In this document: piece by piece, positions 1 to 8,902 of the stretch | Layout of the letters: the number at the start of each line of letters is the position of its first letter | Numbering within the stretch: the first letter of the stretch is position 1 | NCBI GenBank assembly: GCA_031552145.1 | Contig: JAVBMV010000004.1 | Coordinates: 124,001-188,000 of the forward strand | From: JAVBMV01 sp031552145 | Lineage (GTDB): Bacteria > Myxococcota > Myxococcia > Myxococcales > UBA5297 | Length of the DNA: 64,000 nt | Direction of reading: 5' to 3' | The notes under the pieces: generated by a model | The model's database searches: none | Seen by the model: the letters and a program-made list of their open reading frames with translations, nothing else | What the model was told of the DNA's origin: nothing | Position numbers and translations under genes: made by a program

Positions 1-752
1 GACGCGGCCTCCGTAGGCCTGGGCTGTGCGCTCATCTGCTGCCTCAGGTTTCCACCCGCGCAGTAGTCCATGGCGTAGCTCGGGAGCTCCGCGCCGCACC
101 ACTGCTCTACCAGGCGCACCACGCAGGGATGGCTGACGGCCGCCTGCGCCTGGAGCGCGTCGGAGAGACGCCTCGCCACCTCCTCCCGCTTGAGGAAGGT
201 GAGGGTGTCGAAGAGATTCTTCAGCTCCTTGATCGCCACCTCTCGAGCCAGCGGCAGATGCCTGGCGCGATAGACAAGGGCGAGCGGCCCCTCTCCGATC
301 AGGTCGTAGCGCGCGAAAGAGGCGGCCTGGGGCGCGCCGAACCACGAGAGGGCACGCCCCGAAGAGAGGACGGAGGTGGTCGTTGTCGAGGTCGCGGGCG
401 AGGCCCCCGACGAGAGCGAGGGCCTCGCCTCTTCCCGCCGCGGCGCTTCGTGGCGCGTGCCGCGCTCGAGTCGTGCCAGCTCCTCGAGCCGACCCAGGTC
501 CTCCTGCTCGGCGATGCGCTCCCCCGAATCGGTCAAGGCAACGGTGGCATCAGGCGAGAGCGACACCAGCCCATTTCTTCTGAGAAAGGAATACCAGCCT
601 TCGAAGCCCAGCGCGCTCGGGAGCGACTCGCTCACCTCGTCCAACCGGTTGGAGCGCCCCTGCCGGACGTTGTCGCGCAGCGCGCAGAGCGCCCGCATCG
701 CCTCGCGCGCGAGCGCGTCGGCGCCTTCGCCCGCCTCTCTCTCTCGCACCAT
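1..752 (-). CDS. Serine/threonine protein kinase, N-terminal part (runs off the window)
   Basis: This open frame has no stop before base 1, so only about 250 N-terminal residues are present. Residues 1-85 form a small predicted helical or winged-helix-like region of unknown role. Residues 86-145 are a low-complexity Arg/Glu then Ser/Thr-rich linker. A Hanks-type kinase N-lobe begins near residue 150, with a degenerate glycine loop (GEGPLALVYRARH), the ATP-binding lysine in VAIKEL (about residue 175) and a hinge-like AMDYCAGGNL. The catalytic HRD and DFG motifs would lie outside the window, so activity cannot be judged. The ATG at 752 follows a GGGAGG ribosome site. Such kinases are abundant in Myxococcota. 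Confidence 0.75.
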   Translation of the reverse strand, partial: MVREREAGEGADALAREAMRALCALRDNVRQGRSNRLDEVSESLPSALGFEGWYSFLRRNGLVSLSPDATVALTDSGERIAEQEDLGRLEELARLERGTRHEAPRREEARPSLSSGASPATSTTTTSVLSSGRALSWFGAPQAASFARYDLIGEGPLALVYRARHLPLAREVAIKELKNLFDTLTFLKREEVARRLSDALQAQAAVSHPCVVRLVEQWCGAELPSYAMDYCAGGNLRQQMSAQPRPTEAA

Positions 753-833
753 CCCGCCTCCCCCAAGTCGCGCGCCGCATCAGCGGCGAGGTGAGCCAAG
801 AGGCTTCTTAGGGAGGCGCCGGCGGTTATTGAT

Positions 834-2375
834 TCACCCGATGGGGGCGGCGGGGAGGAGCGCTTCGGCCCGCGCCTCCGGCTCCGCGACGCCCGCGCGC
901 CTGAAGAGCTGCAGCGCTCGTTCGCGCTCCCCCGCCTTGGCGGCGCACTCCGCGGCCCGCTCCCAGCTGCCAAGCTGCTCGAAGAGGCGCGCCGCGTCGG
1001 CGAAGCGACCGGCGCCCTCGTAGGACTCGGCCGCGAGGGGGAGCTCTCCAGAGCGCTCCAGCCAGCGGGCCGCCTCGCCGGGCTTCCCCTGCGATGCGCT
1101 CGCCTTGGCCTGCTCCGCCGCGAGGGCCACCGCCTCGGCGTCGCGCTTCGCGTCCTGGAGCCAGCGGAAGGCCAGCTCGGGGCGTGGCGCCAGCACCAGC
1201 TCGACCGCCTTCTCCACGTCACCATAGCCGCGCAGCAGCTCGCCCGCGCCCACGCGATCGCCCGCGGCGGCGCGCGCCTCGGCCTCGGCGCGCGCGCAGC
1301 GCAGGGCGTTTGCCTCGTCACCCGCCTCGCGGAAGGAGTCGGCGGCGCGCACCAGCTTACCGGCGCGCTCGAAGGCGATGGCCGCGTCGGCGTGCTGCTC
1401 CGAGCGCCGGTAGAGGTTGGCGATCTCCAGCCATTCGCCTCTGCCCGCGAGCAGATCCATGTAGAGATCCGCGCCGCCCGCGACCGACGCGCGCAGGAGC
1501 TGCTCGCGCGCCATGGAGAGCGGCATCCGGCGCGCCGCCTCGCGCGCCTCTTCGGCCTTGCCAAGCTGGAGCGCCAGGCGGAGCCAGGCGCGCAGGTCCC
1601 CGCACTCTTTGTGGATCGCCAGGGCGCGCTCCTTCTCGCCCTTCTGCTCGAGCAGGCGCGCCGCCTCGGCCCGCTTTCCCTCCCGAAGAAGCAGCTCGGC
1701 CGCCTCGCTCCATTCGCCCGCACCTTGGAGCAACGCCATCGCGGGGCCTGTCTTGCCGGCCGCGGCGTAGAGCATGGCCGCGCGTCGGTCGTCAGAGAGA
1801 GCGCGCCAGATATCGCCCACCAGCCCTAGAACATCTCTGCGCAGCTGTTCCCGATCGACGGCGGGCTTCTGCGGAGCGGGGGGCGCCGCCCCTTCGTTCG
1901 AAGTTTCGGCGCCTTCGGATGCGCTTTCGGGCGTGGGCTCCGGCACTGGATCGGGCATCGATTCTGGAACGGGCACCGGCGCGGCGGCGGTCGTCTGCCT
2001 TCCGGCCCTCAGCAGCGCGGTGAAGAGGCGCGTCCTGGCGTCGAACTCGAGCGCATCAATCGAGGGGAGCCGCATCGGGCGCAGCCTGTCGAGGATGAGC
2101 GTCAGCTGCGTCTTTTGGAGCGCGTAGTCGCCATTGGTAAGGGGCTTCTCCAAATCGCGCAGATGGCCTAGGAGCTGCGCCTCGCGCGAGGCGCGCTCGC
2201 CTCCTGGAGAACCCCTTCCCGGCCCCCCCCGATAACCACGGTCGCCGCGATCGCCACGTCCTCCTCCCGGCCCGCCACCTGCTGGACGGCGCCGCTCCCC
2301 GCCATCGCGGCCAGCCCTATTTCCATTACCCGGACGCTGCTGCGCCGGACCCTTGCCCTGGTCTCGTTCGTTCAT
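834..2375 (-). CDS. TPR-like helical repeat protein with RG-rich N-terminus
   Basis: A 513-residue protein. Residues 1-65 are disordered and rich in Arg, Gly and Asp, with repeated RGDRG-like elements. A Pro/Glu-rich linker (about 130-165) follows. The rest, from about residue 175, consists of degenerate helix-pair repeats of the type AAxLYxxAGKxxxAxxLLxxAGExxxAAELL, as in tetratricopeptide or SEL1-like scaffolds. No signal peptide or membrane segment is visible, so it is probably cytoplasmic and mediates protein (perhaps RNA) contacts. The next upstream gene is an unknown small protein 65 bp away on the same strand. The repeat architecture is seen directly. The partner and role are unknown. 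Confidence 0.7.
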   Translation of the reverse strand: MNERDQGKGPAQQRPGNGNRAGRDGGERRRPAGGGPGGGRGDRGDRGYRGGPGRGSPGGERASREAQLLGHLRDLEKPLTNGDYALQKTQLTLILDRLRPMRLPSIDALEFDARTRLFTALLRAGRQTTAAAPVPVPESMPDPVPEPTPESASEGAETSNEGAAPPAPQKPAVDREQLRRDVLGLVGDIWRALSDDRRAAMLYAAAGKTGPAMALLQGAGEWSEAAELLLREGKRAEAARLLEQKGEKERALAIHKECGDLRAWLRLALQLGKAEEAREAARRMPLSMAREQLLRASVAGGADLYMDLLAGRGEWLEIANLYRRSEQHADAAIAFERAGKLVRAADSFREAGDEANALRCARAEAEARAAAGDRVGAGELLRGYGDVEKAVELVLAPRPELAFRWLQDAKRDAEAVALAAEQAKASASQGKPGEAARWLERSGELPLAAESYEGAGRFADAARLFEQLGSWERAAECAAKAGERERALQLFRRAGVAEPEARAEALLPAAPIG

Positions 2376-2440
2376 GGGCCCAGGTTGTCGGTTTCCCCCG
2401 CGCTCGTCAACGGCGAGAAGCAGGACTTATGCGCCGGCGC

Positions 2441-2962
2441 TCAGACCACCCAGACACGCTGGTGCGCAACCTCGAGCCGATCGAGCCTGCGCTTGAGGAT
2501 GCGGTCGCCGGGCCCCATCACACACCACTTGGGCACGGCAAAGTGCAGCTCGGCGCCGTAGAGCTTCGCGGCGGAGGAGAGAAGCGTCCAGCGATGCTCC
2601 ATCCTGGGATCGTCGAGCTCCTCGGCCGGAACCACCTCGAGCAGGGTCGGCGTCCGCGCAATATTGCTCTGCCTGCAGGAGAGATCGGGACGGTGATCCT
2701 CGAGAGTGCCAGAGAGGACCACCGGCGGAATGTAGCCGGGGAGGCGCGCCTTCAGCTCCGTATAGCCAAGCATCTTGAAGTACTCGGCCATCAGCCAGAG
2801 CATCCGCCGGCGCGGCTCGGTCTCCGCCACGGGCTCACTGCCATACTTTGCGACCTCGGTCTCCACGAGAGAGAGGGTGTGCCCCGCGGGCCCGTTGGGC
2901 AACGGCCACTCGCCCTGGGAGCGAACGGGGAGTCGCTCCAACGCCGAGCGGTGGGGCGACAC
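2441..2962 (-). CDS. Conserved hypothetical protein, possible PD-(D/E)XK-like fold
   Basis: A 173-residue soluble protein with no signal or membrane segment. It starts 11 bp downstream of the ABC exporter stop, so it is probably cotranscribed with it. I do not recognise a named family. The middle contains RPDLSCRQ followed about 12 residues later by LLEVVPAEEL, a spacing that recalls the Asp and Glu/Lys half-motifs of PD-(D/E)XK nuclease-like folds. However, the Lys is missing (EVV instead of ExK), so catalysis is doubtful even if the fold is right. The C-terminus (HFAVPKWCVMGPGDRIL) is strand-rich. Coding potential looks real from the GC-rich third positions and the snug packing. Confidence 0.6.
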   Translation of the reverse strand: MSPHRSALERLPVRSQGEWPLPNGPAGHTLSLVETEVAKYGSEPVAETEPRRRMLWLMAEYFKMLGYTELKARLPGYIPPVVLSGTLEDHRPDLSCRQSNIARTPTLLEVVPAEELDDPRMEHRWTLLSSAAKLYGAELHFAVPKWCVMGPGDRILKRRLDRLEVAHQRVWVV

Positions 2963-2973
2963 AGCCCAATGCC

Positions 2974-4749
2974 CTACGCCGCCGCGCCCGTGTGCGCATG
3001 CCAGAGCGCCGAGTAGCGACCGCCCTTGGAGAGCAGTTCCTCGTGCGTGCCGCGCTCCGCGATGGCGCCTCCGGCGAGGAGGGCGATATGATCGGCGCTC
3101 GAGATGGTCGAGAGCCGGTGCGCAATGACGAGCGCGGTGCGATTCGCGAGGAGCCGCTCCAGCCCCTCCTGGACCAGCCCCTCCGAGGCGCCGTCGAGCG
3201 CACTCGTCGCTTCGTCGAGCAGCACGATGGGGGCGTCCGCCAGAAAGGCCCTGGCGAGGGCGAGGCGCTGGCGCTGCCCTCCCGAGAGCCCCGCCCCCCG
3301 CTCCCCTACCGCGGCGTCGAGCCCACCCGGGAGCTCCTTCACGAATTCCCAGGAGTGCGAGGCGACGAGCGCCGCCATCAGCTCCTCTTCGGAGGCCCCC
3401 TCGCGGACGCAGGCGACGTTGTCGCGGATGCTTCCGGCGAAGAGCACGGGCTCCTGCGGAACGTAGGCGATGAGGCGCCGGTAATCCTCCAGGCGGAACT
3501 CTCTGAGATCGACGCCGTCGAGGAGCAGCGCTCCCTCGGTGGGATCATAGAAGCGCAGCACGAGGGCCGCGGCGGTGCTCTTGCCGGAGCCGCTCTCACC
3601 GACGAGCGCCAGCACCTTGCCCTTCTCGAGCGAGAGTTCGATGGAGCGCAGGACCGGCTCGGCGCCGTAGGAGAAGCCGACGCCGCGAAAGGTGAGCGTT
3701 CGCGCGAAAGAAGGGGCGCGAGGCGCAGCCGGCTCCTTTAGCTCGTTCGGAGCGTCGAGCACCTCGAAGATTCGCTGTCCGGCGGCGAGCCCCTGCATCA
3801 CCTGCGTGGCTGCGTGCGAGAGCTCCTTCACCGGCCTGTAGGCGAGCATCATCGCCGCCAAAAAGGAGAGCAGTGTCTCGCCCGAGAGCGTGCCCCGCGC
3901 GATGGCCCCTCCCGCGAAATAGAGCGCGGCGCAGAGGCCCGCCAGGCCAATGACCTCGACCACGGGGCTGTAGGCGGCCCTGAGCGCATAGGAGCGGTTC
4001 ATCGCGCGCACGTAATCGCCCTGCGCCTCGCCGAAGGCAGCCAGCTCACCCTCTTCGCGGCAGTAGGCTTGCACGACGCGCACATTGGCGGTCGCCTCTC
4101 CCACCCTGCTGACCAGGCCGCCCAGCTTCGCTTGGCAGGCGTCGGCGATTCGCTTCACCCGCTTCGCGTAGAGCGCCAGCGGCAGCGCGGCGAGCGGCAT
4201 CGCCGCCATCGCGATGAGGAAGAGCCTCCACTCGAGCAGCGCACAAACCGTCAGCAGCGCGGCGAGCATCGCGCCATCCTTCACGGCCGAGCCGAGCGCC
4301 TGCGTCAGGCCCTGTTCGACGGCCTGCACATCGGCGCCGAAGCGCGAGATGAGATCGCCGGAGTGCTGCCGGTTCATCCAGGAAGAAGGGAGCGAGATGT
4401 AACGCCCATAGAGCGTGCGGCGAAGGTCCGCCATGACGCGCTGCCCCACCGAGAGCATCAGGTAGGACTGGAGCATCATCGCGCCGGTGCGCAGCAGGGC
4501 GATGCCCACGAGCAACACCGGCAGAAACCAGAGCGCGGCCTCCCGCGAGAGTCCAAAGAGCGCGAGCACGCCGGGCACGTCGCCTGCCTGCGCACCCTGT
4601 CCCGCCGTGATGAGCGTCTGCAGCAGTGGCCCCATTACCCAGGCATAGCCCGCCGTGGCCGCCGCGAGGAGCAGCGTCATCAAGAGGCCGCCGCCGAGGG
4701 CCGCGCGGTAGGGGCGCAGAAGCGCCAGAAGTCGAAGATAGAGTCGCAC
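2974..4749 (-). CDS. ABC exporter, fused permease-ATPase (MsbA/LmrA type)
   Basis: A 591-residue half-transporter. Residues 10-300 carry six predicted membrane helices (ABC type-1 exporter fold). The nucleotide-binding domain follows from about residue 350, with Walker A GESGSGKST near 382, the signature LSGGQRQR, Walker B IVLLDEAT near 506 and the H-loop IAHRLST. It would homodimerise in the inner membrane and export a lipid or drug-like substrate at the cost of ATP; MsbA-type lipid A flipping is the commonest role. I chose the GTG at 4749, which is preceded by AGAGG. The open frame extends to 4881, but that stretch overlaps the upstream lipoprotein gene and looks non-coding. The gap to the lipoprotein gene is 8 bp, which suggests one operon. 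Confidence 0.9.
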   Translation of the reverse strand: MRLYLRLLALLRPYRAALGGGLLMTLLLAAATAGYAWVMGPLLQTLITAGQGAQAGDVPGVLALFGLSREAALWFLPVLLVGIALLRTGAMMLQSYLMLSVGQRVMADLRRTLYGRYISLPSSWMNRQHSGDLISRFGADVQAVEQGLTQALGSAVKDGAMLAALLTVCALLEWRLFLIAMAAMPLAALPLALYAKRVKRIADACQAKLGGLVSRVGEATANVRVVQAYCREEGELAAFGEAQGDYVRAMNRSYALRAAYSPVVEVIGLAGLCAALYFAGGAIARGTLSGETLLSFLAAMMLAYRPVKELSHAATQVMQGLAAGQRIFEVLDAPNELKEPAAPRAPSFARTLTFRGVGFSYGAEPVLRSIELSLEKGKVLALVGESGSGKSTAAALVLRFYDPTEGALLLDGVDLREFRLEDYRRLIAYVPQEPVLFAGSIRDNVACVREGASEEELMAALVASHSWEFVKELPGGLDAAVGERGAGLSGGQRQRLALARAFLADAPIVLLDEATSALDGASEGLVQEGLERLLANRTALVIAHRLSTISSADHIALLAGGAIAERGTHEELLSKGGRYSALWHAHTGAAA

Positions 4750-4757
4750 GCCGGCCT

Positions 4758-5285
4758 CTACTGCTCGCCCTCGGCGGGCTCGGGCTCGGGCGCTCCGCCG
4801 CCATTCTCGCCGCGCGCATCCTTCTTCTTCGTGACCTCGAGCGCGGGAAGCGGCCCTCCGTCGATGGCGTCGATGCGCCACGCCCCTTCGTCATAAAACC
4901 ACTCGACCGTCATGGGCTCGCGCTTCATCACGACCGACGGAAGCAGGTGCCACTCCACGCTGAAGAGCGTGACCGCCCTGAGCTCTCCCTTCCGCTCCAC
5001 GCCCTCCAGCTCGACATCGTAGATCTTCAGCTTCTCGTCGAGGTGCTCGGAGAGGACGCTCTTGAGGAAGAGGAGCCGCTTCTCGGCGACGCACATGCGC
5101 CCCACGGTCCGCAGATCGCCCCAACGGGTCTGCTTCATGAACTCGTCGACCAGCGGCCTAAGTTCATTCAGGTCGGGCTTTTTCTTGGAGTGGGCACAGC
5201 CGGGCAGCGCCAGCGCGGCAAGAAGCGCAAACCCTGCGCAGAGCCGCAACGACCTGAGAGAGCCGAGAGAACTGGGGGATCGCAA
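4758..5285 (-). CDS. Putative lipoprotein, about 175 aa
   Basis: The N-terminus has an Arg-containing n-region, a hydrophobic stretch (LCAGFALLAALAL) and a lipobox LPGC, typical of a lipoprotein signal cleaved before Cys. The mature part is charged and ends in a Glu/Pro-rich tail. Its body (DLNELRPLVDEFMKQTRWGD, then ELRAVTLFSVEWHLLPSV and MTVEWFYDEGAWRID) resembles small NTF2-like or transport-associated periplasmic domains, but I cannot name a family. The TTG at 5285 follows AGGAGGAAGG, so I prefer it over longer open-frame starts that run through the divergent gene. It lies just upstream of the ABC exporter and may be its periplasmic partner. Confidence 0.7.
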   Translation of the reverse strand: MRSPSSLGSLRSLRLCAGFALLAALALPGCAHSKKKPDLNELRPLVDEFMKQTRWGDLRTVGRMCVAEKRLLFLKSVLSEHLDEKLKIYDVELEGVERKGELRAVTLFSVEWHLLPSVVMKREPMTVEWFYDEGAWRIDAIDGGPLPALEVTKKKDARGENGGGAPEPEPAEGEQ

Positions 5286-5447
5286 CCTTCCTCCTGGGGA
5301 ACATGCGTCTGCGGGTGCCCTCGAGGGCCTGTCCGTGGCCCCGAATGAAGGGGCGCCGAACCATAGCGCATGTCGGGTCGAAAGGCTTTTCCCTCCGACC
5401 GCTTCTCGAAATGGCCGGCTGGCGTTAGGCTGCAGCACCGAGCCCAC

Positions 5448-5894
5448 ATGACCATGTCCGAGAACGAGCCACAGATCGCGCCGGGCAGCGCCCCGCCTCC
5501 CTCGCCAGAGCCCAAAAAGTGTGTCTCCTCCGCCTTGCGGATGGTGCTGCATCAAGTCTGGCTTCTCTGCATCGCCTGGCTCATGCTGGGGATTCTCTCG
5601 GAGCTGCTGCGGCGCGCGGGCCTCCCCAGGGCCATCGCCCTGCAGAGCTTCCTCGACTCGCTGCCGCTCTTCGTCATCGAGCGGACGGGGCACGTGGAGA
5701 GCTGGCTGAACGCCACGGCGACAGGCCAGCTCACCCCCTTCTGGAACAGGCTGCTGCTCAGCTCCATCGGGGTGCTTTCGCTGGCGATACAAGCGTTCAT
5801 CATCGGCTTCGCCTGCGTCCTCGCAGCGCATGGGCTCAGAGCACTTCGAACCGCCCATCGTCCACCAGGCTCACATACCTCCCCTCCCCGATGA
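5448..5894 (+). CDS. Small hypothetical membrane protein
   Basis: A 148-residue protein with a Pro-rich N-terminus and two clear hydrophobic segments: about residues 25-48 (VWLLCIAWLMLGILSELL) and about 105-135 (LLLSSIGVLSLAIQAFIIGFA). It has no recognised family. It is transcribed away from the lipoprotein gene, so the 160-bp gap (5286-5447) should hold divergent promoters, although I see no convincing boxes. Its last 59 bp overlap the 3' end of radC on the opposite strand. The C-terminal residues after the second helix (RTAHRPPGSHTSPPR) look like read-through into radC antisense. It could be a real gene whose ancestral stop was lost. Confidence 0.5.
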   Translation: MTMSENEPQIAPGSAPPPSPEPKKCVSSALRMVLHQVWLLCIAWLMLGILSELLRRAGLPRAIALQSFLDSLPLFVIERTGHVESWLNATATGQLTPFWNRLLLSSIGVLSLAIQAFIIGFACVLAAHGLRALRTAHRPPGSHTSPPR

Positions 5895-6516
5895 TGAGGT
5901 GATCGAGCGGCGAGATCCCCATGATCTTGCCCGCCTGTTTGAGGCGCGCGGTGAGCGCCAGATCGTCGCGCGAGGGCTCCGGATCGCCGCTCGGATGGTT
6001 GTGGACGAAGATGACGGAGGCCGCGGCGGCGCGCAGCGCGGGCGCATAGGCCTCGCGCGGCGAGACGGTGCACGAGGCAAGCCCTCCAGAGGAGACGCGC
6101 GCGTCCTGCAGCAGCCTGTGCTTGGCGTCGAGGCACATCACGTGGAAGACCTCGTGCGTCAGGTGGCTCAGCCTTGGCGCGTAGTAGGCAAAGACCTCGA
6201 CCGAGCCTCGGACGCAGAGGCGCTCTTCGCGCGGCGCCTGGGCCCGTCGCCCCAGTTCGAGCGCCGCCGCCAAGGTGGCGGCTCTGGCGGGTCCCAGACC
6301 TCGAAGAGCGCGCAGCTCGCCCGGATCGGCCCGCGCCATCGAGGACAGCCCGCCGTAGCGTTCGAGCGCGCCGCGCGCCACCTCCAGCACCGATAGGCCT
6401 TTCGTGCCGGAGCCCAAGAGGAGCGCGATGAGCTCCGTGTCGGAGAGCGCCGTGGCGCCCTTTGCGAGCAGCCGCTCGCGGGGCCTCTCCGAGGAGGCCA
6501 GCTCTTTAATTCCCAT
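5836..6516 (-). CDS. radC: RadC/YsxA-type JAB-domain protein
   Basis: A protein of about 226 residues with the standard RadC layout. The N-terminal UPF0758 part (SERPRERLLAKGATALSDTELIALLLGSG) and a helix-hairpin-helix (ALRGLGPARAATLAAALEL) are followed by the JAB/MPN domain with the metal motif HNHPSGDPEPSRDD. Despite the name, a direct role in DNA repair is unproven. The family may act as a metal-dependent nuclease or peptidase. I start at the ATG at 6516 (MGIKEL), which matches the usual family N-terminus. A GTG four codons upstream sits in a small perfect hairpin (6524-6539). It follows the VWA protein gene by about 36 bp on the same strand. Confidence 0.9.
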   Translation of the reverse strand: MGIKELASSERPRERLLAKGATALSDTELIALLLGSGTKGLSVLEVARGALERYGGLSSMARADPGELRALRGLGPARAATLAAALELGRRAQAPREERLCVRGSVEVFAYYAPRLSHLTHEVFHVMCLDAKHRLLQDARVSSGGLASCTVSPREAYAPALRAAAASVIFVHNHPSGDPEPSRDDLALTARLKQAGKIMGISPLDHLIIGEGRYVSLVDDGRFEVL

Positions 6517-6552
6517 GCAGAACCGCACTGCAAAGTGCGTGCCCTGGGCGAC

Positions 6553-8898
6553 TCAGGGATAGCCCCACCTGCGCCTGAGGAACCACTCGGCGCCGATTGC
6601 CGCGGCGAAGAGGCCCAGCCAATACCAGCGATCCCACAGGGGAATATCCTTGTGGCGCCCCACCTCGACTGTCTCGGGATCGACCAGTGGCAGGACGCCG
6701 ATGCGCTCGGGGTTGTTCCAGTGCGCGCCACCCGTCGCCTTGGCGAGCGCCGCGAGCAGCTCGGGGCGCGGGGTCGCGTCGGCAAGCTCCAGCCCCAGCG
6801 CGCGCGCGGCGGCGGCGGCCTCCGCCTCGCCCAGCAGGACTTCGCCCGCGCGCACCTTCGCCACCACCTTGAAGGCTCCGGCCTCGGGAGGGATGAGCTC
6901 CACCACCGCGCCGCCCTCGGCGTCGATCGTCGCGCGCTTCGACGCCACCACGGAGCCGTCTCCTACCCGCACCAGTTCCACGGTGGCCTCCGCGCCAGCG
7001 GCGGGGCCGAAGTCGGCGCGCCGAGCCGAGAGCTGCACCGAGAGCGGCTCGCCCGGCTCCACGGCGCTTTGCTCCATCGCGAGCTTCACGGGGGTAAGGT
7101 CGGGATCGCGCACCAGCCACCGGATGGCGTTGGCCCAGAAGCGATCGTAGTTGCGCGCCCCAGCCCCTTGCGGCGCGGCGCCGAAGGCCCACTTCCAAAG
7201 CGAGTCGGTGGCGATCGCCATGGTGCGCCCGCGCCCCGCTTCTCCCAACACGACGAGCGGAGCGTTGGCGCCGCCGCTCGCCGCGAAAGGATGCTCGAAG
7301 AGCACCACGCTGCCCGCCTTTGCCCGGAGCATCTGGATCCCCTCCAGCTCGGGGAGATCGCGCACGATCTGCTCTGTCGCCTCGGGCGAGGGCGCGAGCA
7401 GCGAGACCGGGTGGCGGCGCCCCTCGGCGGTCAGCCTCGCATGAAAGGGCTCGACTTGGATCGGCGCGCCGGTGGGTTCGACCGGCAACACCGACTGGAG
7501 CACCGTGCGCTCGTAGTGTCCCTCGCCGAAGCTCTGATCTCCGCCCACCATCACCAGCGCACCGCCGTTCTGGACATAGTCGCGTATCGAAGAGAGGTAG
7601 TCGCCCACCTGATAGGCGCGGTCTTCGTGCGAAAAGTTCTGCAGGATCACCAGGTCGAAGGTTGCGATCTGCTCATGAAAGATCTCCCGTACCGGAAAGG
7701 GTATGAGCGAGAGCTCGTCGTCGGCCCTCGTCTTGGGATCGTCCGCGGCGCTCCGCAGGATGAAGAAGCTGACCAGGTCGACGTTTGGATCCTGCTTCAA
7801 GAGGCTCCGCAGGAAACGCTCGTCCCAGGAGGGACGCCCTACGACCAGCAGGACGCGCACCCGATCTCGAATTACTTTGAGTGCGAACGAAAGCGCGTTG
7901 TTCGTCTCGATCGCCTCCCCGGCCTGGAGCGGCACTTCGACGGTATAGACGAACGCTCCCGTGCGGTCCGGGGTAAAGTCGAAGTTCACCTCGGCGCGCC
8001 CGCCTCCCTCGGGAAAGGAGGCCGTCCCGGTCACCTCGACCCGCCCGTCGCGCTTGAGCAGCACCGGCGTCTGGAGCGGGCCCATCCCCGAGGCCCTGAG
8101 CACGGCCGTCACCTTCACCGGGCTGCGGACGAAGGCGAAGTCGTCGGCGAGCACGCGCTCGATGGCCAGATCGCGCAGGCCTCCCGCGCCGAGCGAGAGG
8201 GTCGAGATGGGGAGGCGCGCGGCGCGGGCGTCGGCGGCGAGGCTGGCGAGGGGACTCGGAAGAGCGCGCCCACCCTCCCCCGAAGCGAGCGACGCGAGCT
8301 CCTTGGCCAGCTCGACGTTGTCGGCGCCGTCGGAGATGAGCAGCGCGCCGGAGAGCCTTCGCCCCGCCGCGGCGCCGCTGCCGGCGAGTACCTGGCGAAG
8401 CGCGCCGACCAGATCGGTCGCGCCTCCCTTCGGCGCCAGCAGCTCTTCGGGCCGCTCGAGCAGCTTCACGCGATCGAGGCTCCTCAGCTCTCTGTCGAAG
8501 CCCCAGAGTTCGAGCGTGAAGCTCTGGGCGAGCTCCTCGAGCACCGGCGCGGAGCGGCGCAGGAGCTCGCCCGCGGCAACCGCCCGGCTCTCGCCGCCGG
8601 GCGAAGCGGGGAAGCCCATCGAGGCAGAGGTGTCGACGAGCAGCGCCACGCGGTTGCGCACGCGCGTCTTCTGCATCAGGCGTTGCCCAGGCTCCAGGAG
8701 CAAGAAGAGGAGCGCCACCGCCGCGACAGCGCGCAGCGCGAAGACCGCCCAGCGGCGCCCCCGACGAGGCTCGCCACGAAAGAGCGCGAGCGGCAGTATC
8801 AGCCCCGCGACGATGGCGACGGTGGCGAGCGCCAGCGCCCAGGCCGGATAGGGCGAGAGGGCGGCAAAGCTCCAGTCATTGTATAGCGCCTGCTCCAC
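6553..8898 (-). CDS. VWA / glutamine amidotransferase-like membrane protein
   Basis: A 781-residue protein. Two hydrophobic helices (about residues 18-40 and 50-68) precede a von Willebrand A-type domain whose MIDAS begins VALLVDTSASMG (DxSxS). Then come a beta-rich region, a class-I glutamine-amidotransferase-like flavodoxin fold (VLLVVGRPSWDERFL; VMVGGDQSFGEGHYERT; no obvious catalytic Cys, so probably a binding module), further beta sandwich sequence, and a C-terminal helix before RRRWGYP. Related proteins sit in BatA/MoxR-type envelope clusters, where a MoxR ATPase and DUF58 protein are normal partners. Neither is present here. It starts 4 bp after the DUF4159 gene and closes a five-gene operon. 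Confidence 0.8.
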   Translation of the reverse strand: MEQALYNDWSFAALSPYPAWALALATVAIVAGLILPLALFRGEPRRGRRWAVFALRAVAAVALLFLLLEPGQRLMQKTRVRNRVALLVDTSASMGFPASPGGESRAVAAGELLRRSAPVLEELAQSFTLELWGFDRELRSLDRVKLLERPEELLAPKGGATDLVGALRQVLAGSGAAAGRRLSGALLISDGADNVELAKELASLASGEGGRALPSPLASLAADARAARLPISTLSLGAGGLRDLAIERVLADDFAFVRSPVKVTAVLRASGMGPLQTPVLLKRDGRVEVTGTASFPEGGGRAEVNFDFTPDRTGAFVYTVEVPLQAGEAIETNNALSFALKVIRDRVRVLLVVGRPSWDERFLRSLLKQDPNVDLVSFFILRSAADDPKTRADDELSLIPFPVREIFHEQIATFDLVILQNFSHEDRAYQVGDYLSSIRDYVQNGGALVMVGGDQSFGEGHYERTVLQSVLPVEPTGAPIQVEPFHARLTAEGRRHPVSLLAPSPEATEQIVRDLPELEGIQMLRAKAGSVVLFEHPFAASGGANAPLVVLGEAGRGRTMAIATDSLWKWAFGAAPQGAGARNYDRFWANAIRWLVRDPDLTPVKLAMEQSAVEPGEPLSVQLSARRADFGPAAGAEATVELVRVGDGSVVASKRATIDAEGGAVVELIPPEAGAFKVVAKVRAGEVLLGEAEAAAAARALGLELADATPRPELLAALAKATGGAHWNNPERIGVLPLVDPETVEVGRHKDIPLWDRWYWLGLFAAAIGAEWFLRRRWGYP

Positions 8899-8902
8899 GC
8901 CG

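Noticed and set aside
6535..8886. A 783-codon open frame on the plus strand opposite the VWA gene
   Set aside because: It is antisense to a protein with clear domains, is His/Arg/Gln-rich and shows no family motif. High GC content makes such long antisense frames common.
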